From contig JACGWO010000003.1 in NCBI GenBank assembly GCA_034509735.1, positions 34,122,466-34,186,465 on the forward strand: a DNA stretch of 64,000 bases, written 5' to 3'. Below the pieces are notes generated by a model, which was not told the origin of the DNA, did not search any database, and saw only the letters and a program-made list of their open reading frames with translations. Source of the DNA: Sesamum alatum (lineage: Eukaryota; Streptophyta; Magnoliopsida; Lamiales; Pedaliaceae). Below are positions 11,546-24,691 of the stretch, piece by piece. The first letter of the stretch is position 1. Every line of letters starts with the position of its first letter. Both the position numbers and the translations under genes were made by a program.

Positions 11546-11817
11546 GGAAAAAATGCAAGCAACATTTCCTGTGATATTGTAGATGTGCAAATTATCCCCC
11601 TATAAAAAATAAAATAGCAATTTATCTCCTTATGTTTTTTTAAAATGAATCAATTTATCTCTTTATAATTTTTTTAAATGGAGCAAGTTACCTCCCTATT
11701 TAAGGAGGTAAATTGCTCCATTTTAAAGAATATAATGAGGTAATTTTTTATTTTTTTTATAAAGGTGTAATTTGCTTATTTGTAATATCACAAGAAATTA
11801 AATTGAATTTACTCCCT
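11546..11817. mobile_element. Foldback (palindromic) MITE, copy 1
   Basis: Nearly the whole 272 bp folds on itself. The centre is an inverted repeat (ggagcaagttacctcc and ggaggtaaattgctcc around ctatttaa at about 11690-11699). The ends carry tcctgtgatattgtagatg and, inverted, cttgtgatattacaaata. It is flanked by aaaaactt at 11538-11545 and again at 11818-11825, with one more base differing, consistent with the 8-9 bp target duplication of hAT or Mutator-type insertion. A diverged relative sits at 51401-51638. No coding frame is present. Confidence 0.65.
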
Positions 11818-13366
11818 AAAAACTTAGATGAGATCTAGCGACAGGTGATGCCTCATCAATCAAGATCAGGTTAGGCCCTCTTTCCCTCTTGATGCATTTT
11901 GTGCTGATATTATAGTACCCACAGCTGTCTTGCTTTGTCTTCTCTTCATAATTCATGATATTTTTGGCAATAAACAAATCTTGCCCATTATCCAACTATT
12001 AGGACCTCCAATAATCAACCTTATACCAAAACTTATTGCCTCGCATCTGCACCCTCTATTGCTGCCTGCATTCATCTATTATAAGCTACCATTTTCTTTT
12101 AACAATTGCCCTCAACCTTCAATTCTTAATTATATTACTATATTCTCAATATTTTAATGTTTTTCTCAATCTGTTGTGGTAATTAATTAGGTACATATAT
12201 TTACATATCATATTTTAATTTATCAGTTACGAACATAAGTAATTAATAAATTTTTGGGACTGCATGCTATTGACTAGTGATCATTGATATTTAGTTGCAT
12301 CAATTTTCCTTTTTGTCTTGTCACATTTTATTTAGTTCAGATGGGAAACAAATATAGTCTCTACAAAAAAAAATTGGACATTTTTGAAAATGTGCGCTTC
12401 ATCTCAGCACATTTGCCATTCGAATGGATAACGATAATGACCTCATGGTCCATATTGGTAAGACCACGAAGCACTCTTGTACGGATCATGGTCCACACTC
12501 CTCCTGGCCAAATTGTTCAATCTAATAATTAACCAAATTTTTATGTTCCGTTGTCTAAAATTTTACTTGTTCGAGTTGTTCATATTTGCTATGTTTTAAA
12601 ACTTTCAATATATATTGAAAATTTATTGAAGATCTTTGATATTTATTACTTTGAAAATTATAGCCGTTTGACGCATGATTCCTCATAATCTAACTCAATC
12701 AACATTAAGACCATAAACAGCTTGAAACTAATATTATCACTGTTATGTTGAAGAAAAAACTGAGCAAGGACAGTGGGCAGAGCTGATAATGAAAGGCCCT
12801 ACACAAGATAAAATTCATGATTTTGCTTGGGGCCCAACCACGCAACAACAATCACCACCAAACGAGTCTGGACTTAAAAAGAATTTGCAAAAAGCCAACA
12901 TAATCTAATTACTGATAGTAAATATATCATTATCCTAATTAATTGACGACAGCAAATATATCGCTAAAGAATCCCGGAAAGCCGCGATGATAGGAAAATG
13001 CCACTTATCGCAAAATCTCACTCCACCCATAAACAAATATATATCATGAACCACTTATCACAAACTACTCAATCATCTAAGCCCTAGAAATTGCAATTTC
13101 GACTTTAATACTCATAACTTTTTATTAATTAAATAAAATTCTTATGTAAACAATTTAATTTTATTGTTCTAAGTTGAAATGAATGTAGCCTAGTAAAATT
13201 ATAATTTTCACGGAAATAGATATATTTTATTATAATTGAATTTTTAACTGAGTGAAAGGGAGAGATGAGAGAAAAAGAAATATACCAAAATGAAAGAATA
13301 AACGAATATTAATGTGCTATTTTCTGATTCTCTTCCTTCCTCCGGTTCTCTCTTCTCTCTCCTTCC
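11818..13366. other. Gene-free region upstream of AMP deaminase
   Basis: AT-rich sequence with no supportable exon. The proximal 200 bp are pyrimidine-rich on the plus strand and probably form the core promoter region of the AMP deaminase gene. Confidence 0.45.
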
Positions 13367-13374
13367 TATAAATA
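13367..13374 (+). promoter_or_regulatory. TATA box of AMP deaminase gene
   Basis: TATAAATA lies at 13367-13374, about 190 bp before the ATG at 13564, after a TC-rich tract. A second TATAAATA occurs at about 13496, so the transcription start could be either. Confidence 0.5.
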
Positions 13375-13563
13375 CCGTGAGCTCTCCCCCTTCCCCCCTT
13401 TCTCTCCTGACCAAAAAACAAAACAAGCTTCTCCACTATCTTTCAGTAGTAGGGTTTTTCAATTCCCTATTTATTGCTCATACATAAATTTTCTGTATAA
13501 ATACAATACTTACACATACGTACTGTTCTGCGTATATTTTTTATCTACATATACAGTGAAAAA

Positions 13564-16500
13564 ATGGATGCTTATTCCCTGCATCTAGCAATGGCGGCAC
13601 TCTTTGGCGCCTCCTTCGTGGCGGTTTCCGCGTACTATATGCACAGGAAAACCCTAAACCAGTTGCTCGAGTTTGCCAGGGCGGTAGAGAGGGATAGAGA
13701 CGACGTAGCGGCGGAGGAGGACGGCGGCGACGCGGCAGAGCAACTTAGGAAGTACAACTCTAGGAGACGGAGGAAGAGCAACGCCGGATATTACGGCCGC
13801 GGTTCTGCGTCGTTGCCGGACGTGACGACGTTTTCCGGCGGCGGCGAGGCGGAGGAGAAGAGGAATGGTCCTGTGCATGTGGATGCTATTCCGGCAGGGT
13901 TGCCAAGGCTTCACACACTTCCTGAAGGTATGCAATGCCGGAGTTTTCACCGGAATGATAAACTAAATGAAATTTATTTGAGTTGCGCATAGATAGATGT
14001 GTGTGTGTAAATGAAGGATTGTAATCCGAAACTTGGCTAGAAATTGCAAAAGCTTTTTTCTTCGTGGAGTAAGTCAATATCTTGGCCACTATCGTGAATT
14101 AGCGGCGGGGGAATGATGCGTGAAGGAGTATTGGCGTGCTGATACTTCAGTGTTTGTTGAGTATGCCAGAACCCGCAGATGGATTATAATCATATGATGG
14201 GTTATAATGCACTAGATTTCTAGTTAGTTGTACGTTAAGCTGTTATGACATTGTCCAATTTATTGATATATATTTCGATCAGCTCAATTCATCTGATCAT
14301 GGGCCATCAGCCAGCATTCTCAGTGTTTTCAGCTGTAATCTATGAACTTGTTCCTTTTCTGGTTATGAACGGTGAAAATTTTAATATTGACAGAAGATTT
14401 AACGACTAGATATGAAGTCTTAACCATTGTTTTATTTGTAGAATTTTTTGTACAGTGGAAAATAAATCATCCCCAGTAAATTGTGACATTCATATAATTT
14501 CTTTTACCTATTATGTGCATAACACGGGGCTACATGCTTTTCATCTCTGCAATCTGAGATTGCTAAATCTTCACTTTCTCCATGATGTCATACTGGAAAA
14601 AACAACCGCAAAGAGGAAAAAATAGAAAATGAAAAAATTGTCTTGTTAACTGGGATAGCAGCCACTAAGTTTGAGGTACACTCACTGTGTTAATCACTTT
14701 GAATTGACGCAATTGCTTGAGATCATTCTCTGCATGGAACCCTGGTCAGGTCATTCCTTTCAAAAGATGCATGTTAAAATTAAAAAAATTAGATCCGTAC
14801 AACTGTATAGCAACTATGCTTCAGGAACATGTCGCAGTCATTTAGAACCGTATATAGCTTAAGGATTTGAAAAGATGAACAATGATCGTGGTTTTATTCT
14901 GTATCCTATTGCTTACTATAGCTTAAGGACAAAGTTTTGCATAGTTATGGTGTTGTATGCAAGTTCAAATTGTCATCAACTTTTGCAGTAGGATTGAATC
15001 TTTAGTTCAGGATTTATTACAGGTAGTTTTTAGGCAGTAAAAAGGCATTTTCCAATGTCCATGGTTCTTCTTTATGAAAACTTGAAATATTTGTCTAAAG
15101 TAAGATGTGCCTAAACGAAACTGCTCCCATCCTAAGGGACCTCCTGCATCTGCACGAAAAAGGGAAATGACTTCGTTTGTGGGATGCCATCAGTACTCAT
15201 TTTGACAAACAGGGTTAATATTATCTACTTGTCCTCACATCAGGTCGTTGTAGTTGGTATTGATTTCTTATTTGGCTTTTGCGTTGCTGCCACACATTCT
15301 GTTTGGATCTTGTACATGTTTTCGTGCTGGATGTTGCATCCAAAAGAGGAAGAAAACTGAATGGAGAAGAGAAAACCATTCTATTGCCAATAGTTATGCA
15401 ATTCTGCAAAGCTAGCTCTGTTCATGGCACTCTATTGTCAATTTCGGCTGCAGATATAATTTTCCTTCTTTTGTGATTCTTTTTCATTTTAAAGTTGATG
15501 GTCAACTATGGTTAAGCTTAATATTGGTAACTTCTCATGTTTCAGGAAAATCTGGTAATGTGAGTGTTGCAACCAGGCTTGGACATATTCGGCCTACCTC
15601 TCCTAAATCACCTGTTGCTAGTGCTAGTGCATTTGAAAGTGTAGAAGGTTCAGATGATGAAGATAATATGACTGATAGTTCTAAGCTAGATGCTACATAT
15701 CTTCAAACTAATGGCAATGCGGTAAGTAGAGTTACTAAGTACAAAACGCTTAGTCAGGTTCATCTTCTATCTGTTGCTTTCTCTCTCACGTGCCTGCATA
15801 AACATGAAAACTTGCACATAGTGTCATCTATTATCTGAATTAAATGTGAAGTATGCCATTCTTTCCACAATCTTCTGAAAAGATCCTATATTTAGTTGGA
15901 TTCCTGGATGAACCCCGAGTGGCAACATGTTACAGGATGTCCCTGACCATATCAATGCAACTGGTGAACCAATTTCCATGATTCGCTCGCATAGTGTATC
16001 TGGTGACCTGCATGGTGTTCAGCCTGATCCTGTAGCCGCAGATATTTTAAGGAAAGAACCGGAGCAAGAGACTTTTGTGCGATTGAGAATTTCCCCAACT
16101 GGTATTCTCCTCATTGCCCTTTTTGATCTTTGCAGTGGCATGCCTGAGTGTACATAGATATTTCCTGGAAGGGAAAACATTCACTAGCCATTGAATGAAA
16201 ATAATACTTTGTCCCACCTGATACAGTTGGTTCCCTTTCACATTCTACAGAGCCTACATGTTGGCCTGAGTTATTTCTGACCTAATGTTTTCATCATCTT
16301 TATTTGCTCTATTTTTCTTTAGTTTTAGTTGTTCTGTTTATCATAGTCATTGTATGTCAAGACTGTTGATATATTGACCGTATATATATTTTTCTACAAT
16401 GTTTAACGGATGGTCTTGATGTGTGTGTATGTCTTACCCAAAAAAGAAAAGAATAGAATTATTATGTTAGTGATTAGCAACTCAGCATTTGATGACAGTT

Positions 16501-19500
16501 TCCCTGCATTCTGCCCCGTAGTCCTTACTATTTATTTGACAGCTTTATTTCCACTTCTTTAATAAATTAAAGTGTGCATATTGCTTATCGTGTTGTGTGA
16601 ATTTGTCGAGCTAAGTACTGTATTGGCCAAAAGGATTTCTGGTTTTGAATTTTTTCCATGTGATTGCTGTTAGAGATACCATCTCCGGATGAAGTGGAGG
16701 TCTACCTTGCGTTGCAAGATTGCCTTGAATTGAGGAAAAGTTATGTTTTTAGAGAAGCTGTTGCTCCATGGGAAAAGGAAATTATATCTGATCCTAGTAC
16801 TCCAAAGCCAATCCAAAATCCATTTGATCATTTTCCAGAGGGAAAATCAGATGTAAGCTTCATTCAGTAAATTAATGTATCTATCTCTTCCTTTTTGTGC
16901 CAGATCTTGTCTGTCCAAACTTATTTTTCATTTTTTATCTAGAATCATCAAGCTATACTGCTTACCATCAGTGTTTTGATGAATTGAATACAAATACTTG
17001 CAGCACTACTTTCAGATGGAAGATGGAGTTGTTCATGTCTATGCAAATAAAGATTGTAAGATGCTGAAAAAACAGATTAATTCAATCCTCCATTATTTAG
17101 TATACATCCATAATGTGTTTTCCATCTGTCTAATAGTAGTTCTTTCTCTTTCCCCAGCAAAAGAGAAACTTTTTCCTGTAGCTGATGCTACAACTTTTTT
17201 CACTGACCTGCATCATATCCTTAAGGTTATAGCAGCTGGAAATATTCGAACTCTATGCCACCATAGGCTAGTTCTTCTCGAACAGGTTGATGCATCTTTC
17301 TTTATGTAAATTTTGTATTATGAGTTTTTCATTTTGAATTAGAAATTCATCCAAGTCTCTTGGTGTGTATGGGGCCCCAGAAATTCAACCTTCATCTGAT
17401 GCTTAATGCGGACAGGGAGTTCCTGGCTCAGAAAAGTGCACCACATCGAGATTTTTATAATGTTAGGAAAGTGGACACACATGTACATCATTCGGCTTGC
17501 ATGAATCAGAAACATCTCTTAAGGTTTATAAAATCAAAGTTGCGGAAGGAACCAGACGAGGTAATGCTTTTCATTGTTGATCTTTCCATTGCCTTTTATG
17601 TTTCACTCTCATTTTCCTAAGAACTAGTTCGCTTCACTTGAGTTTATAAGGAGGGTGAGGGGGTGGGAAGATGCAGGTCCAATATCTTGAAAACGACTGA
17701 TGGAATACTTGTAGATTATATGCTAGAATTATGATGTCATTAACTAGGATTGTTTTGTTTATTTTCAGGTTGTTATATTCAGAGATGGGACATATCTGAC
17801 CTTGAAGGAGGTGTTTGAGAGCTTGGATTTAACTGGGTAAAAACACAGCCTTCAATAATCGTGCTTAGGGGAAAGGAATGAGAAAAAATTGAAAATATTT
17901 CTTTTCCTCTGGCTTAGTTGATCCGCTAGGCCATTATAGTAATCATTTTTCACCATTCTCCCCATAAACATATTGCTATATGTTTCTTACTGAAACTGAT
18001 CTATTTGGAAATCATTCACAGGTATGATCTGAATGTGGACCTATTAGATGTTCATGCTGATAAAAGCACCTTTCATCGCTTTGACAAATTTAATTTGAAG
18101 TATAATCCCTGTGGTCAGAGTAGATTGAGAGAGATCTTCCTGAAGCAGGATAATCTCATACAGGGTACATTATGTTCTTTTCTTCTTTCGGAGTTGATAC
18201 CTAAAGATGTTTTGATTTGCAAGTTGATCTATGGTAAATTACACCTCAGCAATATTGAGACACAATCAGTTATATCTATTTTGTAAAGTTGGGATTAGAT
18301 CATTTCATGTTGCTTCTTATTCTGGTTTATACTTGCCGCAGGTTTTGTTAATCTGATAACATGTTTTTCCTGGTTTAACTTTTCATGCTTCCACAGGTCG
18401 TTTCCTTGCCGAATTGACTAAGCAAGTTTTTTCAGATCTGGCTGCAAGTAAATATCAAGTTAGTCTGTGATATCCTGTTGCTGAATTTATTTTATTCGAT
18501 ACTTGATCTATAAGAAGCCGTGCACCTTATTTGTTTACTGTGTTTGTGATTTGGAGGAGAGTCGATTAGGTTGAAGTGCTTTTTATGTGGTGAAATGGAG
18601 GTAGTAGCTCTATTTACAGTTACTTCTGGCCACGAGTTCTTCATTTGCCATGGACATGTTATTACTAATATTACATGCTACAATGATTAAATTGTTTAAA
18701 ATTTGTAAGTACAAGCTTTCTGTGTCTTCCCTTTTTGTGATGACGATTTCTATTTATACTCGAACAATGTAAATGAGACACTGGTGTAGGTGGATTCAGG
18801 TGAAACCTATAGTGCCTTTATCACAACTGTGTGCTGCACAAACATGCTTGTTTAAACTTTGCAATGAATGTTCGTTTGCTTGAATCATGTATATTCTGAG
18901 ACTGTTGCTCTTGCGCAGATGGCTGAATATCGAATATCAATATATGGCAGAAAGATGAGTGAGTGGGACCAACTGGCAAGTTGGATAGTAAATAATGACT
19001 TGTACAGCGAGAATGTTGTATGGCTGATTCAGGTAAAAAACTATCTCATATCTCATCCATTTAGTGTAGCAGAAATTCTCATTAAGTAACCACTAATTAA
19101 TACTGTGTGCTTCCAAATGACAAGTAGTTCAATTTTATCCTGTTGGACATCAAGGCACCAACAAATTGCATGAAAATTGCTGTATGCATCTTGGAGAGTT
19201 ATAAATTTTGAGCGAGGATCTCACCATACAAGCGTCAAAAAACCTGATCAAACTGACTACTTTTTGAAGTATCTTAGCCAACTGAAAATAAATCTGCCCT
19301 AAGTTTACCTTTTCCTACATTCTGATATCTTGAGTCGATTTAACTAATCATTAGACAGTCTATTCTTGCTGTTATATTTTATGAGGAGACGCAAGTACTG
19401 AAGATATCAGAAAAAGTGGTGTCCGCTGCTAAGTTCCATGTAATTTTGACGTCGTATCTTCATGATATGTGGAGAATTTCTTGTGCCTAAGTGGATCTAT

Positions 19501-22500
19501 GTAAAAATGGTACTTAGTTTTTTTTTCCATCCTTGGGGTTAATAGCTTGTGTGCTACATATGGACATGTTAGATTACTTGGCTGGGAGCCTGAGAAATTA
19601 ATATACTTACACTAGGTATTTAGTATCTTGAGAAGTTAGACTTAAGGATCTTAATCCTCATATGAATTAAGTGCAATAGGTTGAATTTGGCATGATAGTA
19701 GTACTCATGTGCGAAAACTTTATCGTCAAGAGTTCATCTTGTATTGTCAATAGCATAATTGCAAAGGTATACTTGTTACAGTTTGTTTGCATTTCTCCAG
19801 TAACAGTTTTATGTGCGTATATATTTCTTTAATGTCTTAGAAATATGGATGATCTTACTCTTGTTTTGAAATTCTATAATCTAGCTTCCGAGACTCTACA
19901 ATGTGTACAAGGAGATGGGAATTGTGACCTCATTTCAGAACATCCTTGATAACATCTTTCTGCCTTTATTTGAGGTTACTGTCGATCCTGATTCACATCC
20001 GCAGTTGCATGTTTTCTTAAAGCAGGTTCGTCAACTCCCCTCTTAAGTAAGCATTTGATGCAATCCATAAAGGCTACCATGAGGGTCTGAAGCAATATTT
20101 TGATGATTAGCAATTATTATGATTATTGAACTGATCTGGATGACTTTGAGAAGCCGGAAATGCAATTCTTTTGTTTAATCTGATGATTATTGAGTTTTTC
20201 TGTATTGTATGAGGACGAAGAGTTATTTGCTCATTTTGTTCTTAAATGATTTGTTTTAATGCTCTTTTAGTTATTGTTGGGTCATTTCTAGATGGCTGTG
20301 ATCATGTTAATTAAATGGCTGAGAACCATGTTAAACCTTGCATGTTTCTTAGTTTCATGATACTGTTGAAATTAAACCTTTGACTGTGAATGCAGTGTCA
20401 TTTTCCTAGTCTGTCTCAACTTGGACTTGTTTTAAACTACTATTGTATTTGGTCTTAATAGGTTGTTGGACTGGATCTTGTGGATGACGAAAGCAAGCCT
20501 GAAAGACGGCCAACAAAACACATGCCTACACCGGCTCAATGGACCAATATATTTAATCCTGCATTTTCCTACTATGCATACTATTGCTATGCTAACCTCT
20601 ATACTCTAAACAAGGTGTGCACCTCTCAATTCTATCACTTATGCGAGCTTAAAGGTCTTTCTGGAACAAAATGGTTGGGACCTCTTTTTGTGATGACGTT
20701 ATTTCCGGACCTCTTTAGACAATTTGTTGTCTGCCTCTTGTGGTAGTTTCATTTCTTTGTCCTTCTGAAAAGAAAGAGTAGAACCATTTGGGATAGCGTC
20801 AATTTTTCTCAGAAAATATTTTACTCAATCCCACGTCTTCATTCATGATGTGGACGTAATGTCATGGCTGAGTAATCCTGGAAAATGATCTACTTGTGGC
20901 ATATGCTTGCACTTTTTAGTGTTCGTAGCCTGTATTTTTTTGTCAACCAAAATTGCAAAATAGGGATGCCAAATCGTAATGAATCCTTGTATTTATAAGG
21001 CATGGTACCGTCAACTTGAATGTATTGAACAGGATATGATTATGCCAAAACGCGAGCTTCTTATAATAATGTTTATAATGAGAGAAGAAAATCTTTGTTG
21101 TTCGGCACAGGTTGACAAACTTCGTTCACTAAAAATACATGCATTCAGGATATACTTAATTGGATCTCGTACTCTTTAGTTATTTCTTCTATTTTAAAAA
21201 TTGAACTTTTAAGTTTCCGATTGTATGTTTTCAGCTTCGTGAGTCCAAAGGTATGACGACTATTAAGTTCCGGCCCCATTCTGGAGAGGTGAACATTTAA
21301 GTCAAAAAATTTATTCTATTGCTGCCTTTATAGATAACATACATTCATAAGATTTTCTGACATGATCAGGCTGGTGACATAGACCATCTTGCGGCAACAT
21401 TTCTCACAGCTCACAATATTGCACATGGGATCAATCTTAGAAAATCTCCTGTTCTTCAATATTTATACTATCTAGCCCAGGCAAGTGGAAAAAAGTTGAA
21501 ATATGCTATTTGCCTGTTTATACTGTAGTTTCTAATATCTGAACTGGCTTGTGGATTCAGATTGGTCTTGCTATGTCTCCTTTGAGCAACAACTCTTTAT
21601 TCTTGGACTACCATCGTAATCCTCTTCCTATGTTTTTTCTTCGGGGCCTCAATGTATCTCTCTCAACTGATGATCCATTACAAATTCACTTAACAAAAGA
21701 GCCCCTGGTTGAAGAATATAGTATAGCGGCTTCAGTAAGTGTGCATATTCTGTTTTTTCTCCACTGTGTAGTTAAACAATGAAACTACGGATGCTGTACT
21801 CTTTTTGTTCATGACAGGTATGGAAGTTAAGTTCCTGCGATTTATGTGAGATTGCTCGAAACTCTGTCTATCAGTCTGGTTTTTCACATGCTTTAAAGGT
21901 ATGCAGTATTTCTGGGAACTATCAAGGTCTATGATCTATATTGGCTTGTCCACAAAAGAAACAGCTTTGTATTGAAGTTTTATCAGATCTGGACTGGATA
22001 TTGCCTCAAAGTCAGCATTGTTACATCTCAGACTGATTTTAATTATGTATAGTTGCTTGTTCCAATTTATTTGGTAGAAAGGAGAATAAACTGAGAGAAC
22101 TATTCAATGATTCTTGGAAAAGCTAAACAAGCATACACAAAAGCTATATTCAACGCCTCCCCAAGACCTGGGATTGTGTCAAAGTCTCTTCCAAAATCAT
22201 GCCTGTGCCCAGAGATCTAGTTTGTGTTTGAATCAACAGTAAACTGAATTAAGCTTGCGTCTTGATCTTAATAATTGCATTGGGTTCAAGTACCACGTAA
22301 GCTATCTAGTAATGTCAATGTTTGAATGTGTACTTAAGAAGACAGGTCTGACTTAAAACATATATGTTGCTGTTATAATCTTGATTAAGTTGGTACTCTG
22401 TACTGGGGTGAATCTCTGTAATCAAGATGATAAATTTCCGATGGATGAGCTAAATCTTGTTTATTATCTTAGCGCATGTATATAAAAGATGAAAATTTGG

Positions 22501-22862
22501 TCCTCCTCTGTCAAGCTATACTATCATTGCATAGTCTCATTGCATCTTACTAGCTTGAGCAGGTTCCTAATTGATCTGGCCATTAATTTCTTTGCAGTCC
22601 CACTGGATTGGTAAGGGGTACTACAGGCGCGGACCAGATGGAAATGACATTCACAAGACAAATGTACCTCATATAAGGCTTGAATTTCGTGACATGGTAT
22701 GTGCTTGGTTTAGTTTGCTATGCACTACTTTTTTCCTTCTGAAAAAAGTTGCCCCTGAAAGTTTCACAAACCATTTATATGCTACTGCTGTAGATATGGA
22801 GAGAGGAAATGCAGCAGGTCTATCTGGGCAAAGCTAACTTTCCCAAGTTTATTGACCCATGA
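13564..22862 (+). CDS. AMPD: AMP deaminase, 19 exons, 837 aa
   Basis: Exons: 13564-13927, 15546-15721, 15936-16101, 16674-16852, 17004-17055, 17158-17285, 17381-17560, 17769-17836, 18022-18164, 18397-18458, 18919-19032, 19885-20025, 20462-20614, 21235-21288, 21370-21480, 21561-21734, 21818-21898, 22598-22696 and 22794-22862. All phases agree, giving 838 codons with stop, close to the known length of Arabidopsis FAC1. The enzyme deaminates AMP to IMP in purine salvage and is essential in plant embryos. An N-terminal membrane anchor lies at about residues 8-25 ([18 protein letters not shown]), followed by an acidic, Ser-rich linker and the adenosine/AMP deaminase barrel. Zinc and catalytic motifs include [10 protein letters not shown] (His389, His391), HGINL near 679 and SLSTDDP at 730-736. 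Intron 15 (21481-21560) starts with GC instead of GT. Intron 1 is 1.6 kb. The protein ends ...[12 protein letters not shown]. Confidence 0.95.
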
Positions 22863-24691
22863 TGTGCTTGGCTAATCTTCAGACTGTGCATTAGCGACTA
22901 CTTCACCTCCAGGGTAATTGCCATTCATCTAAGATTGATTACATCAGGATTGAGAAATGACTTAAGCTGCTTGAATTTCGGTGAACTGCTGATTGCTAGA
23001 TTGGTGTCTTAACTTGACAAATCAAGCTTGTAAGGTTGTACGATTCATTAATTTTAGACCTGAGCTCAAGCTTGGGTTAATAATTCACAAAAATCTCTTC
23101 CACAATGTTAAGGTACTCAAAGCTCATCTGCTGAGGGTTCAATCGAACTCATTCAGGATTTTCTTGTTTAACAATTATAAAATCATCAGAGTCTGAAGCT
23201 GTCAAAATTTCACTTCCTGATATCTATTCAACCCAACTTTGAAATAATTACATGTTTAACCTCACTTTGAAATTTTAGAATAATTGCTTCTCGCTGGTGG
23301 TTGCAGGAACAGGCCACCTGTATATTAATACTTGCCAATAGGCACTGCCTTACATATCAGAAGAGTTGTTATATTAGGTGATTTTGGCGAGGATATGTGA
23401 TGAAAGTGAAGGATTAGGACTATCCATCAACGAAGAGTATGGTTTGGTTGTATGGTTGCAGACAAAGGGGGTTTCTAGATCCAAATACAACCTCGAGCTG
23501 CAGCAGAAGTTTACCTCCTTTCTACGGTTTACTGTTCATTTTGGTGTAATATATAGTTTAGTCATGCCTGCCACAAGGTTTTGGCCGATTAGCCTAAGTT
23601 TGTAGCATGTAGTGCTTTATAAGACTCTGTTACCTTATGCCTGCCAAGTAAAAGAAACCAAAGGAAAAACAGTTAAATGAGTGGTTATTTGAATTGCTGG
23701 TCACTCCTGTTCAAAATAGAATTAGGATGGCAAAGTAATTAATAAACAGTGGCACCTTAATCAAAAGCAGTTCTTTGAGCTGCACTGATTGTTTACATTT
23801 AGTCATGTGGTGTTCAAGCATTTACTTATCTAAAAAGTATGAAGTTGAAGGATCCAGCAACAGGAGGATGTAATAAAAGTACAATTGCGATAGCTAAATG
23901 TATTCATTTCTTATGGCGCCCTCTGTCAAGTCATGTACTAGTGCTCTATTATTCTGGTTTCTTACTTCAATTACTTGTTTTATTTTCTTTAATGGAAAGA
24001 CATGGATCTTATTAGTTAATGTATGATAACAGAAATTTTGTTACTCAAATTTTGGTGTTCCGCAATAGAATCTTGTAGATGCTAGATTTGGTGTCAAATA
24101 CATCAAATTGTTAGATGGTTGGCACATGTTTTATATTCTCGAAATAAGAAGCATATGTCAATCATTTGGGTAATATGAATTTATCCCCACCACAATTACA
24201 TTTTTGTCAATGTCATGCAATCCTTCATTGCTTTCGCTCAACTAGCTAGCAACTGCCCTTCTCGCTATTGTTGCCAAATTTATGAGCACAGTTGCAAGTG
24301 GCCTCGAGTAAGATGCACTTCTCGTTAGCGCATCAAAATGTAGAAGCAATGATTAAAACTGCACTAGCTAAACTCAAACTGGACTTCCCATGATCTGATT
24401 AAAACTGAAGAATTCGTAAAAGCTTCGGACTATGTGCTCTCTCAAGCAGATCGTTACTTGCCTTGTTGACCAAAACTGCAATTTTGTTAGAGGCGTGAAT
24501 CAGCATTCCAGATGCAGATGCTAGGTCACAGACGTTCAACTCGAGGACTTATTGCTCGACTCTTATTGTGCTTTACCAGACAGCATATGCTACAACATCA
24601 AATTGTGTCTCGCTGAAAAAATATCTTAGTCCAAAATCTGGATTAAAACTTGAGAATTTGAAGTTTTTGGAGACATAAAAATGCAAAACCA
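22863..24691. other. Spacer between convergent AMPD and SCO1-type genes
   Basis: This should contain the AMPD 3' UTR (plus strand) and the SCO1 3' UTR (minus strand, near 24691). I see no other exon, RNA gene or clear repeat. Confidence 0.45.
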
